From Ascochyta rabiei (taxonomy: Eukaryota; Ascomycota; Dothideomycetes; Pleosporales; Didymellaceae): a stretch of 64,000 bases of DNA. Shown piece after piece: positions 54,208 through 64,000 of the stretch. The translations under genes and the position numbers were made by a program. The stretch is from assembly GCF_004011695.2 (NCBI RefSeq), contig NC_082409.1, positions 806,001 through 870,000 on the forward strand, written 5' to 3'. The notes under the pieces are model-generated. The model ran no database searches. It was not told the DNA's origin and saw nothing but the letters and a program-made list of their open reading frames with translations. Position 1 is the first letter of the stretch. Each line of letters starts with the position of its first letter.

Positions 54208-56664
54208 TAGTAAATCAATGAGGACTGGTAGTGATGTGACTAAAGGATGAGACTCTTCCGCTAAGGTGAGTGGCATGGCACCGAGGAAGGAGGCACATTC
54301 GCCAAGCAGTCCGGCTCGGATATTTGAACTTGCCGACTTCCGGACACTGCCTTCCTGTCGTCGTACGCAAGTTTCAAGTGTCAACCACGAATCTGATAAG
54401 CTTGCTGCAGTTGTATAAGCGGGCACAATCGTCGGTAGCTGATACTCGTTAGGCAAGGCCATGTAAAACCGAATCACTCGTAACTCGTAAGCCATTGGAG
54501 GCACTGGGTACGTATATGCGAAAGCTCAGGTGCGCACCGACAATACCCAGCATCTCCTAAGCAGGCTGCGAAAAAGACCAGCCCTCAATCGTGACGAGAC
54601 TTGACCCAACACCGAGACACTATCGAGGTACCGGAGCACGTCTAAGTTGTGTTCTGTGGAGCCAAGCAAGAATACAGACAGCAGTCTGCTTCTAGTAAAG
54701 ATCGATGCGGTATGCGGCTGCTCCCGTGGCCGCATGCTAATGCGAAGAGGCTTGCATCAAGGAAGCGCAACTCTGCTCGTGGGCCGAGAAGATACGACAA
54801 GCGTCGGAGATGTGTTTGGAACGAATGCGAGGTGTCGGTCCTTATTGATGAAGTCAAGGCAGCCAGGAGCGGTACGTGGAAGCTAAACCGAATCTTCTGG
54901 ATGACGCTTCAAAGCCAGTGGATTCCATCATCTTGCAAACTAAGACAATGCGTTTCTTGTTGTCGTACGAATAACAAAGCATAACGTCTACAGCGGGTGC
55001 ACCAGAAGGGCCGTGCCTGCGTTGCGAAAAAGAGGAACAGCTCAATAAACATTACCCCATAGTTTCCATTGCAGCGTGAAAGAATCGTAAGAGTTGAAGG
55101 ACATGCCACGCTAAGTAGGAGGTTTCGAACAATGGTGTGCAAACATCGTGCACGTTTTCTCGTCTGTGGAGCGCAGCTAGCCGACTCACGACCGGTAGAG
55201 TTAGGAACGGCCGCGAGAGTGTAAAGCCTTTACGAGACGTGGGGTGTTTCTCTCTGGTACTCCTAAGTGATGTTGTATGTGCGTGTGTGTTGCAGAGAGT
55301 GGCATTTGGAGATGAGACGCTTTCAAGATGCTTGTTCACTTGGAAAGACGAGCTCCTCGCATAACGGCCTCGCGTTCGGGGTCAAACGGGCGGTAAGGAG
55401 AGGTGAGGTAGTTCTGTGATTCGTCTCTCTCTCTCTCTCTCTCTCTCTCTACATTCCGATGGTAGTCATGGAATCGTATTCTGATGTGCTTTGCCACACG
55501 GTCGCGGCTTCGAGCTGTGTTGCTGCATGCATCCAATCAGAACAGAGTACGTCGTTTTTCGTGGGGTGGAATATCAAAGCGCTGCGATAAGCCAACATGG
55601 TGCCAACGCGAGAATTCCCAGATAGTCCGCGACAAGGCAAAGGCCCTACCAGGGTGACACTGATCCAGAGGGGCTGTACACTGCGCCGGCGAAGGTCGCA
55701 TCTGGATGATGCCCCTGCGCATAGCACATCCGTTTTGCGCGCCGACAAACAGGTTCTATTTACATATGCTCTGACATAATGGCGGAACGGAACGGACAGG
55801 TGTGGGGTTATGGCTGCTATCCGAGTTGCCCTGGAATGTGTTTTGGGGTGGAGATGCGCGGATATCAGTGCTTGCTGGCTGGCGCGCTGCATCCACGTTG
55901 GCCACGTACCAAAGGCTCGAGTCTGAAGCGCTTTGCACTGCTGGCAACGGGCGTCTGCAAGCCGTAAGGAGGCATGCGGCTGCTGCAGGATGCTTTTCCA
56001 ATCACGCAATGGGGAGAGGCTGCTGGGGAGGTGGCCTGCGGCGGGTGTTGACTGGATTCGGTCATCCCCACGCGACACATGCTATTGGCGCGTTTTCTTC
56101 TGGAAACCATGACTCTTATCTTTTACTCCTGGCTAACAGCCACCACCACGCCAACACTCTCAGCTTGCACCAGAACCGTCCAGTGGCCAGCACTTGTCCC
56201 CAGACACGACAGGGCTGGCCGCCGCGGGAACTAACCCGCCCCCGAAAAGAAAAAGTACCTGCGCATCTCGAAGCCGTCTGCCGTGCTGATGAACGTTCCA
56301 CTCCGCACTGCTTCAATCTTTCTTTATCTCCCACGCATTCACATGTCGGCGTAGTCGTTTCAGTGGTCACACCGCCGCCCGGCTACTCCCGTGTGTTCCT
56401 GCTCTGTGGCCCTGTATGTAAGTGTGATTGCTTATCTTGTACACCAGTCCTCCTCCAGCCCTGTCTGACTTGCTTCTTTCTGTTTATCAATACACTCTTG
56501 ACCCCGGCTAACAATACGTGTTTAGACGTTTTGCTGAGTCTCGATTACGCGCAGGCATTCGCTCCCTTTGCTTTCTATTCGTAATCTTGCTTGCCGGCCT
56601 TCCATGAGCCCTTTCTTCCTCACTGAATCCACAGCTCACGATCACCACATCGAGTCGACTCTCA
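54208..56664. other. Intergenic, divergent between the regulator and the Cys/His coiled-coil gene
   Basis: 2.5 kb. It contains a CT microsatellite at 55425-55451. A 260-codon plus-strand frame at 55802-56584 has no similarity and lies in pyrimidine-rich leader-like DNA. No gene called. Confidence 0.45.
55425..55451. repeat. (TC)n dinucleotide microsatellite
   Basis: About 13 consecutive TC units in non-coding DNA. Confidence 0.9.
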
Positions 56665-58374
56665 ATGTTCCTGAGTAACACGCAGCCGAGCGTTCATCTG
56701 ACTGGGAAGCTTGCATCTGGCGAGGAGGCACAGCTTCCTCGCGGAGAATGTGGCTATATCCAGCCAGTGTCTGAGCCGAGCAGTACCTCACGTCAACGCT
56801 GCTCATGTCGAAGCTTCTACCCGGACCCGATTGTACGTTCTCGCTGCGGCTGCGGACACCAAGCATGGCACCATGAGACCCAGCCTCTCTCGGTAGTCTC
56901 GGTGGACCAGTTTCTACAGGTTGTGGAGCAGATGAAGCTGTTGAAGCACGAGGTTCGGCGACATGAGAGTATAGAGGAAGAATTGAGGAGAGAGCTCCTG
57001 AGGGAGAGGGCTGTAAGGGAAGAACACTTCCGAACATACAAGGTGTTGGAAGCACGGCTATACGAAAACATGCGTCTGCTCAAGATGACTATGGACGATA
57101 GGGTGGAGGCCGTGGTCGACAGGACATCTTCCTTCAGCAATCAGATTCGGGACGTTCAGCAGCGCCTGACGATGGTGGACGAGATTACTATGGATCTTGA
57201 GAACCGAGTCGACAAAGTTGAGCACGCCAACGGCCGTTCTAGGGACGACACACCCGTAGAGTCTACGCCCAAGCCACATCTGTCGACGCCGAAGGCATCC
57301 CCGATTCCTCAAATCCCCCTCCTCATGCAGTCACAACACACGCTTGGTCAGCTTCCAATCCGTACCGACAAGAAGTATCCCTTGTCGTGGAACGTCCGCG
57401 TCATATTTGTGCTCCGGAAGTCACAGAGATTTGCGTACGACCCTGACAGTGCTGGGTACAGGCGCTGCGCGTCTCGCAAGCTACAACAGAACCTTGATTT
57501 TGTCGGTCAAGATAGTGCGTATTTCGCGGCTCGGATAGAGGATGTGTTCAGGGGCATCTTACGCGGCAGACCCTGGATGCCTCTAGTCGGCCATCGTCCA
57601 CCAGACGAACCTTTTGGTCGGATAGCGCTCACCTTGCTTCCACCAAATCTCATTCACCGTGAGCTTTGGGACCATCCTTTCGTAGAGGATCACTGTATTG
57701 CTCATGACAAGATGCAGGGTGATGTACTCTACATCGCTCTGCAGCATGAAGATGCTACCTGGAACGAAGTTCGGTTTTTGCCGCCTGTCCTCGGTATTGA
57801 TGAAGCGTGTTGGTCTCACGACGAGGAGCTGGACGGTACAGCCGAGTACAAGAGCCTGGATACTGAGATCATGTACGATTGCCAGGATCCTCCTCCTACA
57901 TATTCATCTCGAACTCACTCGCTGGCGGACAGGGCGCCTTCCAAACTCGACGTACTCGCTGATTCTGCTGCTATGCTCGGTCCGATTGAGCGTGCGCGCA
58001 CGCAATCTTCCACCCACCCTAGCATGTCAAGACCGTCTCTCGAACGCGCCCAGACTGCGTCTTCGTCCCACTCGAATCACCGCTTCTCATCTGAACGGAG
58101 CAGTCTTCGAAGTTTTGATTCGGAGATGGGCGAGGACGAGCATCGCGACAAGAAGCCAAAACTCAGATCTAAGGACAGTGCGATGAACGTAGTTGGCACT
58201 GGTCATGCGCAACATCCTATGTATGTGTCAGGCCGCTCAAAGCGGAAGATGCCTGTGAAGGATAAAGGGCAAAAGGAGCCTCTCCACTTCAGTGTTACGA
58301 ACGTCACCAAATGGAGACCGAGTCTGCTGCATCCTCACTCATCCAAAGGAAAAGAGATTGCCCACAGCCAGTGA
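56665..58374 (+). CDS. Hypothetical protein with Cys/His cluster and coiled coil
   Basis: 569 aa, single exon, first ATG at 56665. Residues 46-70 carry a compact metal-binding-like motif: C46-x-C48, then C61-x-C63-x-H65 and H69, H70 (CGCGHQAWHH). Residues about 80-205 form a long coiled coil (QFLQVVEQMKLLKHEVRRH, EEELRRELLRERAVREEHFR, ending LENRVDKVEH). A central globular region (about 245-400) contains WNVRVIFVLRKSQRFAYDPD, RGILRGRPWMPLVGHRPP and VLYIALQHEDATWNEVRFLP. The last 170 residues are Ser/Arg-rich, disordered and basic. I recall related uncharacterised proteins in Pezizomycotina but no function. A scaffold or nucleic-acid-associated role is possible but unproven. Confidence 0.75.
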   Translation: MFLSNTQPSVHLTGKLASGEEAQLPRGECGYIQPVSEPSSTSRQRCSCRSFYPDPIVRSRCGCGHQAWHHETQPLSVVSVDQFLQVVEQMKLLKHEVRRHESIEEELRRELLRERAVREEHFRTYKVLEARLYENMRLLKMTMDDRVEAVVDRTSSFSNQIRDVQQRLTMVDEITMDLENRVDKVEHANGRSRDDTPVESTPKPHLSTPKASPIPQIPLLMQSQHTLGQLPIRTDKKYPLSWNVRVIFVLRKSQRFAYDPDSAGYRRCASRKLQQNLDFVGQDSAYFAARIEDVFRGILRGRPWMPLVGHRPPDEPFGRIALTLLPPNLIHRELWDHPFVEDHCIAHDKMQGDVLYIALQHEDATWNEVRFLPPVLGIDEACWSHDEELDGTAEYKSLDTEIMYDCQDPPPTYSSRTHSLADRAPSKLDVLADSAAMLGPIERARTQSSTHPSMSRPSLERAQTASSSHSNHRFSSERSSLRSFDSEMGEDEHRDKKPKLRSKDSAMNVVGTGHAQHPMYVSGRSKRKMPVKDKGQKEPLHFSVTNVTKWRPSLLHPHSSKGKEIAHSQ

Positions 58375-59635
58375 TTTCTCTTTACGGTCTTGTACATCTT
58401 TCTCTATTTCTTTTTTCTTTTGGAGGCGTTCAAGAGCAAAACCTCGTCTTAAGCGAAGGATACCCATCGGCGTTACATTGTATAACTGCATTTGCGGCAC
58501 AACAGCCGTTTCGCAAGCTCTCTCCTCGACTATAGACTGACTCGTTGACCCACTGTATCAGCGACATACAATACAAGATTGCGTTGGCGTTGCACCTCGA
58601 GATCGCACCCACGCCTTACGAGCTCAACAAAATGAACTGCACCTCACCATGCCACACGTCCCTCCACATATCATTCTTCGGCAACCTCTTAGTACTCAGT
58701 GCTAGACAGACAAGAGAACACGTACATCTACTGAATTTTAGACTCAAAAGGCCCGACACCGTATCGTCGGCTATGATAACACTCAACCTCGGGACCCACT
58801 TGTACGCCCGATTGCCCACGCCGTGTTATCTCACGCTATGTGTATGCGGCGCACTTATCAGCCTTACTCGCTCGATACTCGAGACGGTGCGCAAAGGCCA
58901 AGGAGCACCTGCGTTATCTTAGAGCAACCGTTGTGCCCAAGCTTCGCCTCTGCCGCCTTTGCCGGTCATCCGCACGTTGTATAGAATCTGCTAATAGAGA
59001 AGGTCGAAGTTCTTTCGAATTGCGAATTGCGTAGTTACATGCGGGGTTACCAAACAAGTGGAGCCCAATAATCCGGGGTTGTCCCACTGCCGGCTCTTGA
59101 CGCCAACACGCCTTGATCGGTGACTACGCGAAAGAGATCTCATATGATGGCTGCAGGTCCTCTGCGCCGGATGGCGCTTCTTGAATTCCGTACTTCAACC
59201 TCTCGATCTTATCAAAGCAGGAAAGCAGTGACTTCCCCACTTTCGAGAATCCGTCAGACCATACACGAATAGTGATAACCACACAAAATTGCCCAATACG
59301 AACAGCTGTGACGGAAGTGAGGTTCGAGCGTATCAAGCGCCAGGTTACGATGCTCACATAATATGCGGGGGGGAATACTACCTCAGGCCGACCAACGGAT
59401 TTAGCTTGTGCTGATAAGGCCAGCATGCTGCGCGTCTATGTAACTCTGAAGCGACATCGCTCAAAGCCATCCAGAAAACCTGCATGGGTGCGATTGTACA
59501 TAGGTTCTGAACGGTTCGCGGTTGTGCTTTCGGCGATTGTTGGAACTCATCACCGCGGTGCCTGATCACGTGCTGCGTTGCTTCACAACGGTGCATACTG
59601 CACGTCACGCCCACTGGCAACACGACACAGCCGAG
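58375..59635. promoter_or_regulatory. Upstream region of the MFS permease gene
   Basis: 1.26 kb. A CACGTG palindrome is at 59567-59572, 64 nt before the ATG. Short frames of up to 125 codons are not convincing. Confidence 0.4.
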
Positions 59636-61180
59636 ATGTCTGCCATTCAAGATCCTGAGCTTGCAAAGACAGATCTCAAAGTTACGCATTCTACATCATC
59701 CGATGCTGCGCCCGTCCCTATCGAGGGTGAAACTCAACACCTCGCTACCTACGAACATGAACGAGCGTTGACATGGAAGTTCGACCTTCGCATGCTGCCA
59801 ATCTTATCTTTTGCATATTTATTTAATGCCTTGGACAAAGGAAACCTGGGTAACGCGAAGACTGACGGCATGGACAAAGATCTTGGGTTCAAGGGCAACC
59901 AGTACAACACGATGCTGTCGGTTAGTACCCACGCAACCCGCCTTGTGATCACAACTAACAAAGTAAAGATCTTTTACGTGCCGTATGTGATCTTTGCTCC
60001 ACCCGTTGGCATGCTTGGAAAGAAGTACGGGCCACACCGCGTTCTCCCAATTATGATGTTCTGCTTCGGCAGCGCAACACTGCTGGCCTCTTCAGTACAC
60101 AACTGGAGCGGCATGATGGCACTGAGATGGTTCCTGGGTATGGCTGAATCCGCTTTTTTCCCTCTTGTCATCTACTACCTTACGACCTTCTACCGACGAG
60201 GCGAGCTCGCGCGACGACTGGCTCTCTTCTACGCTGCGTCCAACATTGCCAACGCCTTCTCCGGGCTGCTGGCTTTTGGCGTGTTCCAGATAAAATCGAA
60301 GCTGGACGGCTGGCGGTATCTTTTCATCATCGAGGGTGGTCTGACAGTCTGCTTCTCCTTCTTCGCATACTGGTATCTCCCGGAGTCGGCGCACAAGGCC
60401 AAGTTCCTGACTGAAGCCGATAAACAACTCGCGTACCAACGCATCCAGATCGACAGTTCCTCGGTCGTGAACGAGAAGTTCAACTTCAAGCACGCTATCG
60501 GCATCTTCAAGCACCCATCGACATACGGCTTCCTTATCATCGAGATTTGCCTTGGCGTACCACTGCAGTCGGTCTCGCTCTTCCTGCCTCAGATTGTCGG
60601 GCGCCTGGGTTACGACAAGATCAAGACCAACCTCTACACGGTGGCGCCAAATATCGTGGGCGCTTGCGTTCTACTCATTCTGGCCTTTGCGTCCGACCAT
60701 GTGCGCCTTCGGTTTCCCTTCATCGCACTGGGCTTCCTACTCACATTCATTGGGTTCGTCATCTATGCGACCATCGACGTCGAGCACAATCTTACGGTCG
60801 CATATTTCGCGTGCTTCATGATGACGTGGGGCACATCTGCTCCCTCTGTGCTGTTATCGACATGGTATAATAACAACGTCGCGGACGAGAACCAGCGTGT
60901 CACGCTGACCTCGGTTGGTGTGCCGCTGGCGAACTTGATGGGGGTGGTCAGCAGCAACATCTTCAGGGCGCAGGATGCGCCAAAGTATATCCCGGCGCTG
61001 GCGACTACGGCGGCGTTTGGAGCGGTTGGGTGTGTGTGTGCGCTGCTGCTGGGCACATACATGGTGCTGGACAATGTGAGGAGGAACCGGAAGCAGGGCG
61101 TCAGCCTGAGCGCGAGGGATGTGAGTACACAGAAGTTGAGGGATGGACCGAAGAGTGCGGATTTCAGGTGGTTCTTGTGA
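59636..61180 (+). CDS. MFS transporter, allantoate-permease (Dal5-like) family
   Basis: Predicted 498 aa, exons 59636-59920 and 59969-61180. The intron is 48 nt, a multiple of three, and contains no stop codon, but removing it gives the expected MLSIFYVPYVIFAPPVGML. Twelve membrane spans are expected. Family features: FDLRMLPILSFAYLFNALDK in helix 1, the loop motif GKKYGPHRVLP between helices 2 and 3, LRWFLGMAESAFFPLVIYYL in helix 4, and FYAASNIANAFSGLLAFGVF. The anion:cation symporter group imports allantoate, nicotinate, pantothenate, biotin precursors and similar organic anions; the substrate is not deducible. The position near an NAD+ synthetase homologue (18 kb away) is not evidence for a nicotinate role. 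The plasma membrane is the likely site. Confidence 0.9.
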   Translation: MSAIQDPELAKTDLKVTHSTSSDAAPVPIEGETQHLATYEHERALTWKFDLRMLPILSFAYLFNALDKGNLGNAKTDGMDKDLGFKGNQYNTMLSVSTHATRLVITTNKVKIFYVPYVIFAPPVGMLGKKYGPHRVLPIMMFCFGSATLLASSVHNWSGMMALRWFLGMAESAFFPLVIYYLTTFYRRGELARRLALFYAASNIANAFSGLLAFGVFQIKSKLDGWRYLFIIEGGLTVCFSFFAYWYLPESAHKAKFLTEADKQLAYQRIQIDSSSVVNEKFNFKHAIGIFKHPSTYGFLIIEICLGVPLQSVSLFLPQIVGRLGYDKIKTNLYTVAPNIVGACVLLILAFASDHVRLRFPFIALGFLLTFIGFVIYATIDVEHNLTVAYFACFMMTWGTSAPSVLLSTWYNNNVADENQRVTLTSVGVPLANLMGVVSSNIFRAQDAPKYIPALATTAAFGAVGCVCALLLGTYMVLDNVRRNRKQGVSLSARDVSTQKLRDGPKSADFRWFL

Positions 61181-61825
61181 GACGGAGCAGAGGGAGTGTT
61201 GACGGTACAGATAGCTATGCTACATGAAAGAGACGATATACCCAATACAGTGTTTTGCTACTCTCGTCCCGAGACCCCAGCACGTGACCGACGTCTGTTT
61301 CCGTAGCGCTATGCTTCAGTGCCTGTGGGGTCTCCACATCTCCCAGAGTCACGCGCTGCGGTCTTCCGGATTAAGCTGAGCACGGAGTAAGGGCCCCAGG
61401 TTCGAAGCATCGTCGGGCCAGAGGGCGAAGTGGCAGTGCATTAGCTAGGCGAAGTCTTTGTCTTCACAAGACTGTGCTGGCTAGAGCACACATGTCCAAG
61501 CCCAATGTGTAGAGGAACAAGGCGAGATATGAGGCAAGGAGCCCGCCCGCATTGGCCGCGGCAATGCCACTAGCGCGCTTCTGTAGCTTATCAGCGGAGC
61601 TCCCGCTGCGACATGACCAGCCTCACGCGGCCTTCGGATCACAGATCACGGGGCAGCAGTTTGGAGCTGCCTTGCATTCTGCGCGCGCCCCAGCTTCTCC
61701 TCGACACTGCGCCCTCGACTTTGACGTCTGGCCGTGCATCTGCTCCGACTCCTCCACTCGACTCGCTCGCCAACACCGCCGTTGATAAGCACTCCAGAGC
61801 TCCAGACAGCCCCTCCACACGCGTC
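61181..61825. promoter_or_regulatory. Upstream region of the SLC35F6-like gene
   Basis: 645 bp with a CACGTG palindrome at 61281-61286. The frame of the next gene is open upstream to 61613 without conservation. Confidence 0.4.
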
Positions 61826-63157
61826 ATGGCGGTCCAAGGCATGGTGCCCATCCTGGTGGGCATGATGCTGCTGACGGGATGCTGCAACACGCTGTTGACC
61901 AAATACCAAGTACCATCACCCCTACACGGCAACAAAGCTGTCTGCTAACGTCTCGCCAGGACATGCAGTGCGTCGGCAACTGCGACTCCTCCAACCCCAA
62001 GAACCGCGACCACTTCGAGCAGCCCGTGCTCCAGACGCTGCAGATGTTCATTGGCGAAATGGGCTGCTGGCTCGTCATCGGCCTCTTCACCCTTTGGCAG
62101 CGCTACGCTGGCGCCCGTGCAGGCTACGAGGCCATCCCCAATGCTGAAGGCACGGCAACCCCGGCGAGCGACGAGAGCGGAACCGCCGACATTGCGAACC
62201 CACTCAAGCCCGTGCATGCGGACGACGAGGGCAGGATTCCGCTTGAGGGCCGCAGCGTGTTCTTGCTTGCGCTGCCGGCGTGCTGCGACATTGCGGGCAC
62301 GACGCTCATGAACGTCGGACTGCTGTTTGTGGCCGCCAGTATCTACCAGATGACGCGTGGCGCGCTGGTGCTATTTGTTGGGCTGTTCAGTGTCTGGTTC
62401 CTCAAGCGCCATCTCGGACTGTACAAGTGGTTCTCGCTCTTTGTGGTCGTGTTCGGCGTCGCCATTGTGGGACTGGCCGGTGCGATCACAAAGGACGACA
62501 AGGCGACGCCAGGCCACCAGTCTATCCACTCTGCCATGACAAACGTCGCGCCAGCCAAGTCTCAGGCGCTCATGACAATCATCGGTGTGCTGCTCATTGC
62601 TGGCGCGCAGATCTTCACGGCTACGCAGTTTGTGCTCGAGGAAAGGATCATGGAGAAGTACGCCATGGAGCCCATCAAGGTTGTGGGCTGGGAGGGCATC
62701 TTCGGCTTTCTTGTCACGACCATTATCATGGTCATCCTGCACTTCGCTGTGGGCACTGGGTACTTCAACGCGAGGGAGGGCCTATACCAGATGACGCACT
62801 ACAAGGGCATCGCCGTATCATCTCTCCTGATCATGATCAGTATTGGGTCAGTCACTTCCACCGCTTCCTCTGGCTTTGCTGATCCTGTCCAGTGGCTTCA
62901 ACTTCTTCGGTCTGTCCGTAACCCGCACCGTCTCTGCCACGTCGCGCTCGACCATCGACACCTGCCGCACGCTCTTCATCTGGCTCGTGTCGCTCGGCCT
63001 TGGCTGGGAAACGTTCAAGTGGCTGCAGGTGCTGGGTTTTGCGTGTTTAGTTTATGGCAGCTTCCTATTCTTCGATATAATCCGCCCGCCGTTCAAATCG
63101 TGCGTAGAGAGGAAGCCGGAGCCTCTGCTACCCGAGGACCCCATTGAGCATCATTGA
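61826..63157 (+). CDS. SLC35F6-like drug/metabolite-type transporter
   Basis: Predicted 411 aa, exons 61826-61909, 61960-62846 and 62893-63157; introns of 50 and 46 nt. Around ten hydrophobic helices match the drug/metabolite transporter superfamily: MVPILVGMMLLTGCCNTLLT in helix 1, then the loop DMQCVGNCDSS, PACCDIAGTTLMNVGLLFVA, ASIYQMTRGALVLFVGLFSV, LMTIIGVLLIAGAQIFTATQ and FVLEERIMEKY. The pairs TLLTKYQ...C and EERI are typical of SLC35F6 (C2orf18), found on lysosomal or mitochondrial membranes in animals. Substrate unknown. A first-exon ATG at 61826 puts helix 1 right at the N-terminus, which supports this start. Splicing of exon 2 to 3 restores ISIGGFNFFGLSVTRT. Confidence 0.87.
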
Positions 63158-63612
63158 GCGTAGACGGGATGGTTGTACATAGTGGGAGCGGGATGTACAT
63201 ATTGGATCCAGCATTGGCGTTTGGCGAGATGGTTCGACGTATCTGAGCAATGAATCGCATCGTTTACAGTTGCGCCGTTGTGGTAGCTCACTCGTGTCCT
63301 GGGATTACTCGTTCACGGCACGAGAACTAGTGAACACGTACAAGTACACACATTCAGTCTGAAGCGAGCTATGCAGTGTTGTCAACAGCAATGCGCAGTT
63401 TCATCAGAAGTGGAATGCAAGGCCAATTTTTTTAGTGGCGTTCACTCACTCATCGTCGGCGGTCTATGGGAAGCTAAAGTGGCTAAGCGGCCAAGTGGCT
63501 AGTGGCCAAGACCACACTTAAGCGAGATCCCACTTCGAAATCGGGCACTCGTGTGATTGCGCATCTCGACAACCACCCGTAGCTAATCACCAGCAGCCAA
63601 CAGTTCGACAAT
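63158..63612. promoter_or_regulatory. Upstream region of rps3
   Basis: 455 bp between the SLC35F6-like stop and the rps3 start. The only motif noted is the degenerate YGGCYAAG repeat at 63480-63510. Confidence 0.4.
63480..63510. promoter_or_regulatory. Degenerate YGGCYAAG repeats upstream of rps3
   Basis: Four adjoining copies are read directly (TGGCTAAG, CGGCCAAG, TGGCTAG, TGGCCAAG), ending about 103 nt before the rps3 ATG. The closeness to a ribosomal protein gene suggests a factor-binding array, but no known site is matched. Confidence 0.4.
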
Positions 63613-64000
63613 ATGGCCACTACTCAGTCTGCTATGTGAGTTCTTCCCCGTGTGCTGTGCGCGATTTTCTGAAATAATACTGACAATGCCACAGCTCCAA
63701 GAGGAGAAAGTTCGTTGCTGGTACGCTGCACTCACACCTTTCCCTACCCTGAGAGCACTCGAGCATAGATGGAAATTTCAAGAGAGGGCCATTCGACTGC
63801 GAGGACGCTTGCGCAACTGGTGGAAAGAGGCGACCATGCGCTGCACAGCGGCTAACAAGTACGACAGACGGTGTTTTCTACGCCGAGCTGAACGAGTTCT
63901 TCCAGCGCGAGCTTGCTGAGGAGGGTTACTCCGGCGTCGAGGTCCGCGTTACGCCCACCGTCACCGACATCATCATCCGCGCCACCCACACACAGGAGGT
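63613..64000 (+). CDS. rps3: Small-subunit ribosomal protein uS3 (Rps3), 5' part
   Basis: Exons 63613-63635, 63695-63720 and 63868 onward, running off the window end. The introns are 59 and 147 nt. The spliced start reads [20 protein letters not shown], then [33 protein letters not shown] and RATHTQEV. This is the highly conserved N-terminus of eukaryotic uS3, with the KH domain beginning near the window edge. Rps3 sits at the mRNA entry channel of the 40S subunit and also has DNA-repair-related roles. The 3' part is outside the window. The second exon is only 26 nt. Confidence 0.97.

Noticed and set aside
55802..56584. 260-codon plus-strand frame
   Set aside because: No ATG-context, domain or compositional support; it ends in pyrimidine-rich leader-like DNA upstream of the gene at 56665.

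Overview
The window is nuclear DNA of a filamentous ascomycete (Pezizomycotina). The evidence is GT-AG introns of about 46-60 nt with CTRAY-type branch points, fungus-specific families (Zn2Cys6 regulators, an RTA1-like membrane protein, a Vam7-type SNARE, a fungal GT2) and plant cell-wall lyases. The gene content fits a plant-associated Dothideomycete, but that placement is inference. Both ends cut genes: a secreted-type protein at the left edge and the ribosomal protein uS3 (rps3) gene at the right edge.

Layout. 1-26.5 kb is a dense housekeeping block: a metallophosphoesterase, a J-domain protein, a coiled-coil hypothetical protein, the TBP-removing ATPase Mot1, a Cdt1-like replication licensing factor, a small membrane-anchored calcofluor-hypersensitive-type protein, a peroxin/dysferlin-domain protein, a DUF3253 protein, a beta-carbonic anhydrase, a short-chain dehydrogenase pseudogene, a Vam7 SNARE and another hypothetical protein. 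27-38 kb is accessory. It holds a decayed six-hairpin glycosidase-like gene, an intact convergent pair of pectinolytic lyase genes (PL9 pectate lyase and PL26-type exo-rhamnogalacturonan lyase), a Zn2Cys6 regulator broken by one stop codon, and an RTA1-like gene with two in-frame stops. 39.8-45.8 kb carries a divergent glutamine-dependent NAD+ synthetase homologue in which the glutaminase cysteine is replaced by serine, and a GT2 glycosyltransferase. 45.8-56.6 kb is gene-poor: one NTF2/SnoaL-like gene, a truncated tRNA-Lys relic, microsatellites and an intact Zn2Cys6 regulator. 56.6-64 kb returns to ordinary genes: a Cys/His-motif coiled-coil protein, an MFS permease, an SLC35F6-like transporter and rps3.

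How the parts may work together. PL9 and PL26 act on complementary parts of pectin (homogalacturonan and the rhamnogalacturonan-I backbone) and share a 242-bp 3' spacer. Their neighbours (glycosidase, regulator, membrane protein) are all broken, so the locus looks like a carbohydrate-use island in which only the secreted lyases survive. At least four of the five in-frame nonsense codons in the three pseudogenes are explicable as C:G to T:A changes in a CpA context. The most unusual intact gene is the NAD+ synthetase homologue: the ATP-dependent synthetase half and the other two glutaminase residues are kept, but the nucleophile is gone. No transposon, CRISPR array or complete tRNA was recognised.
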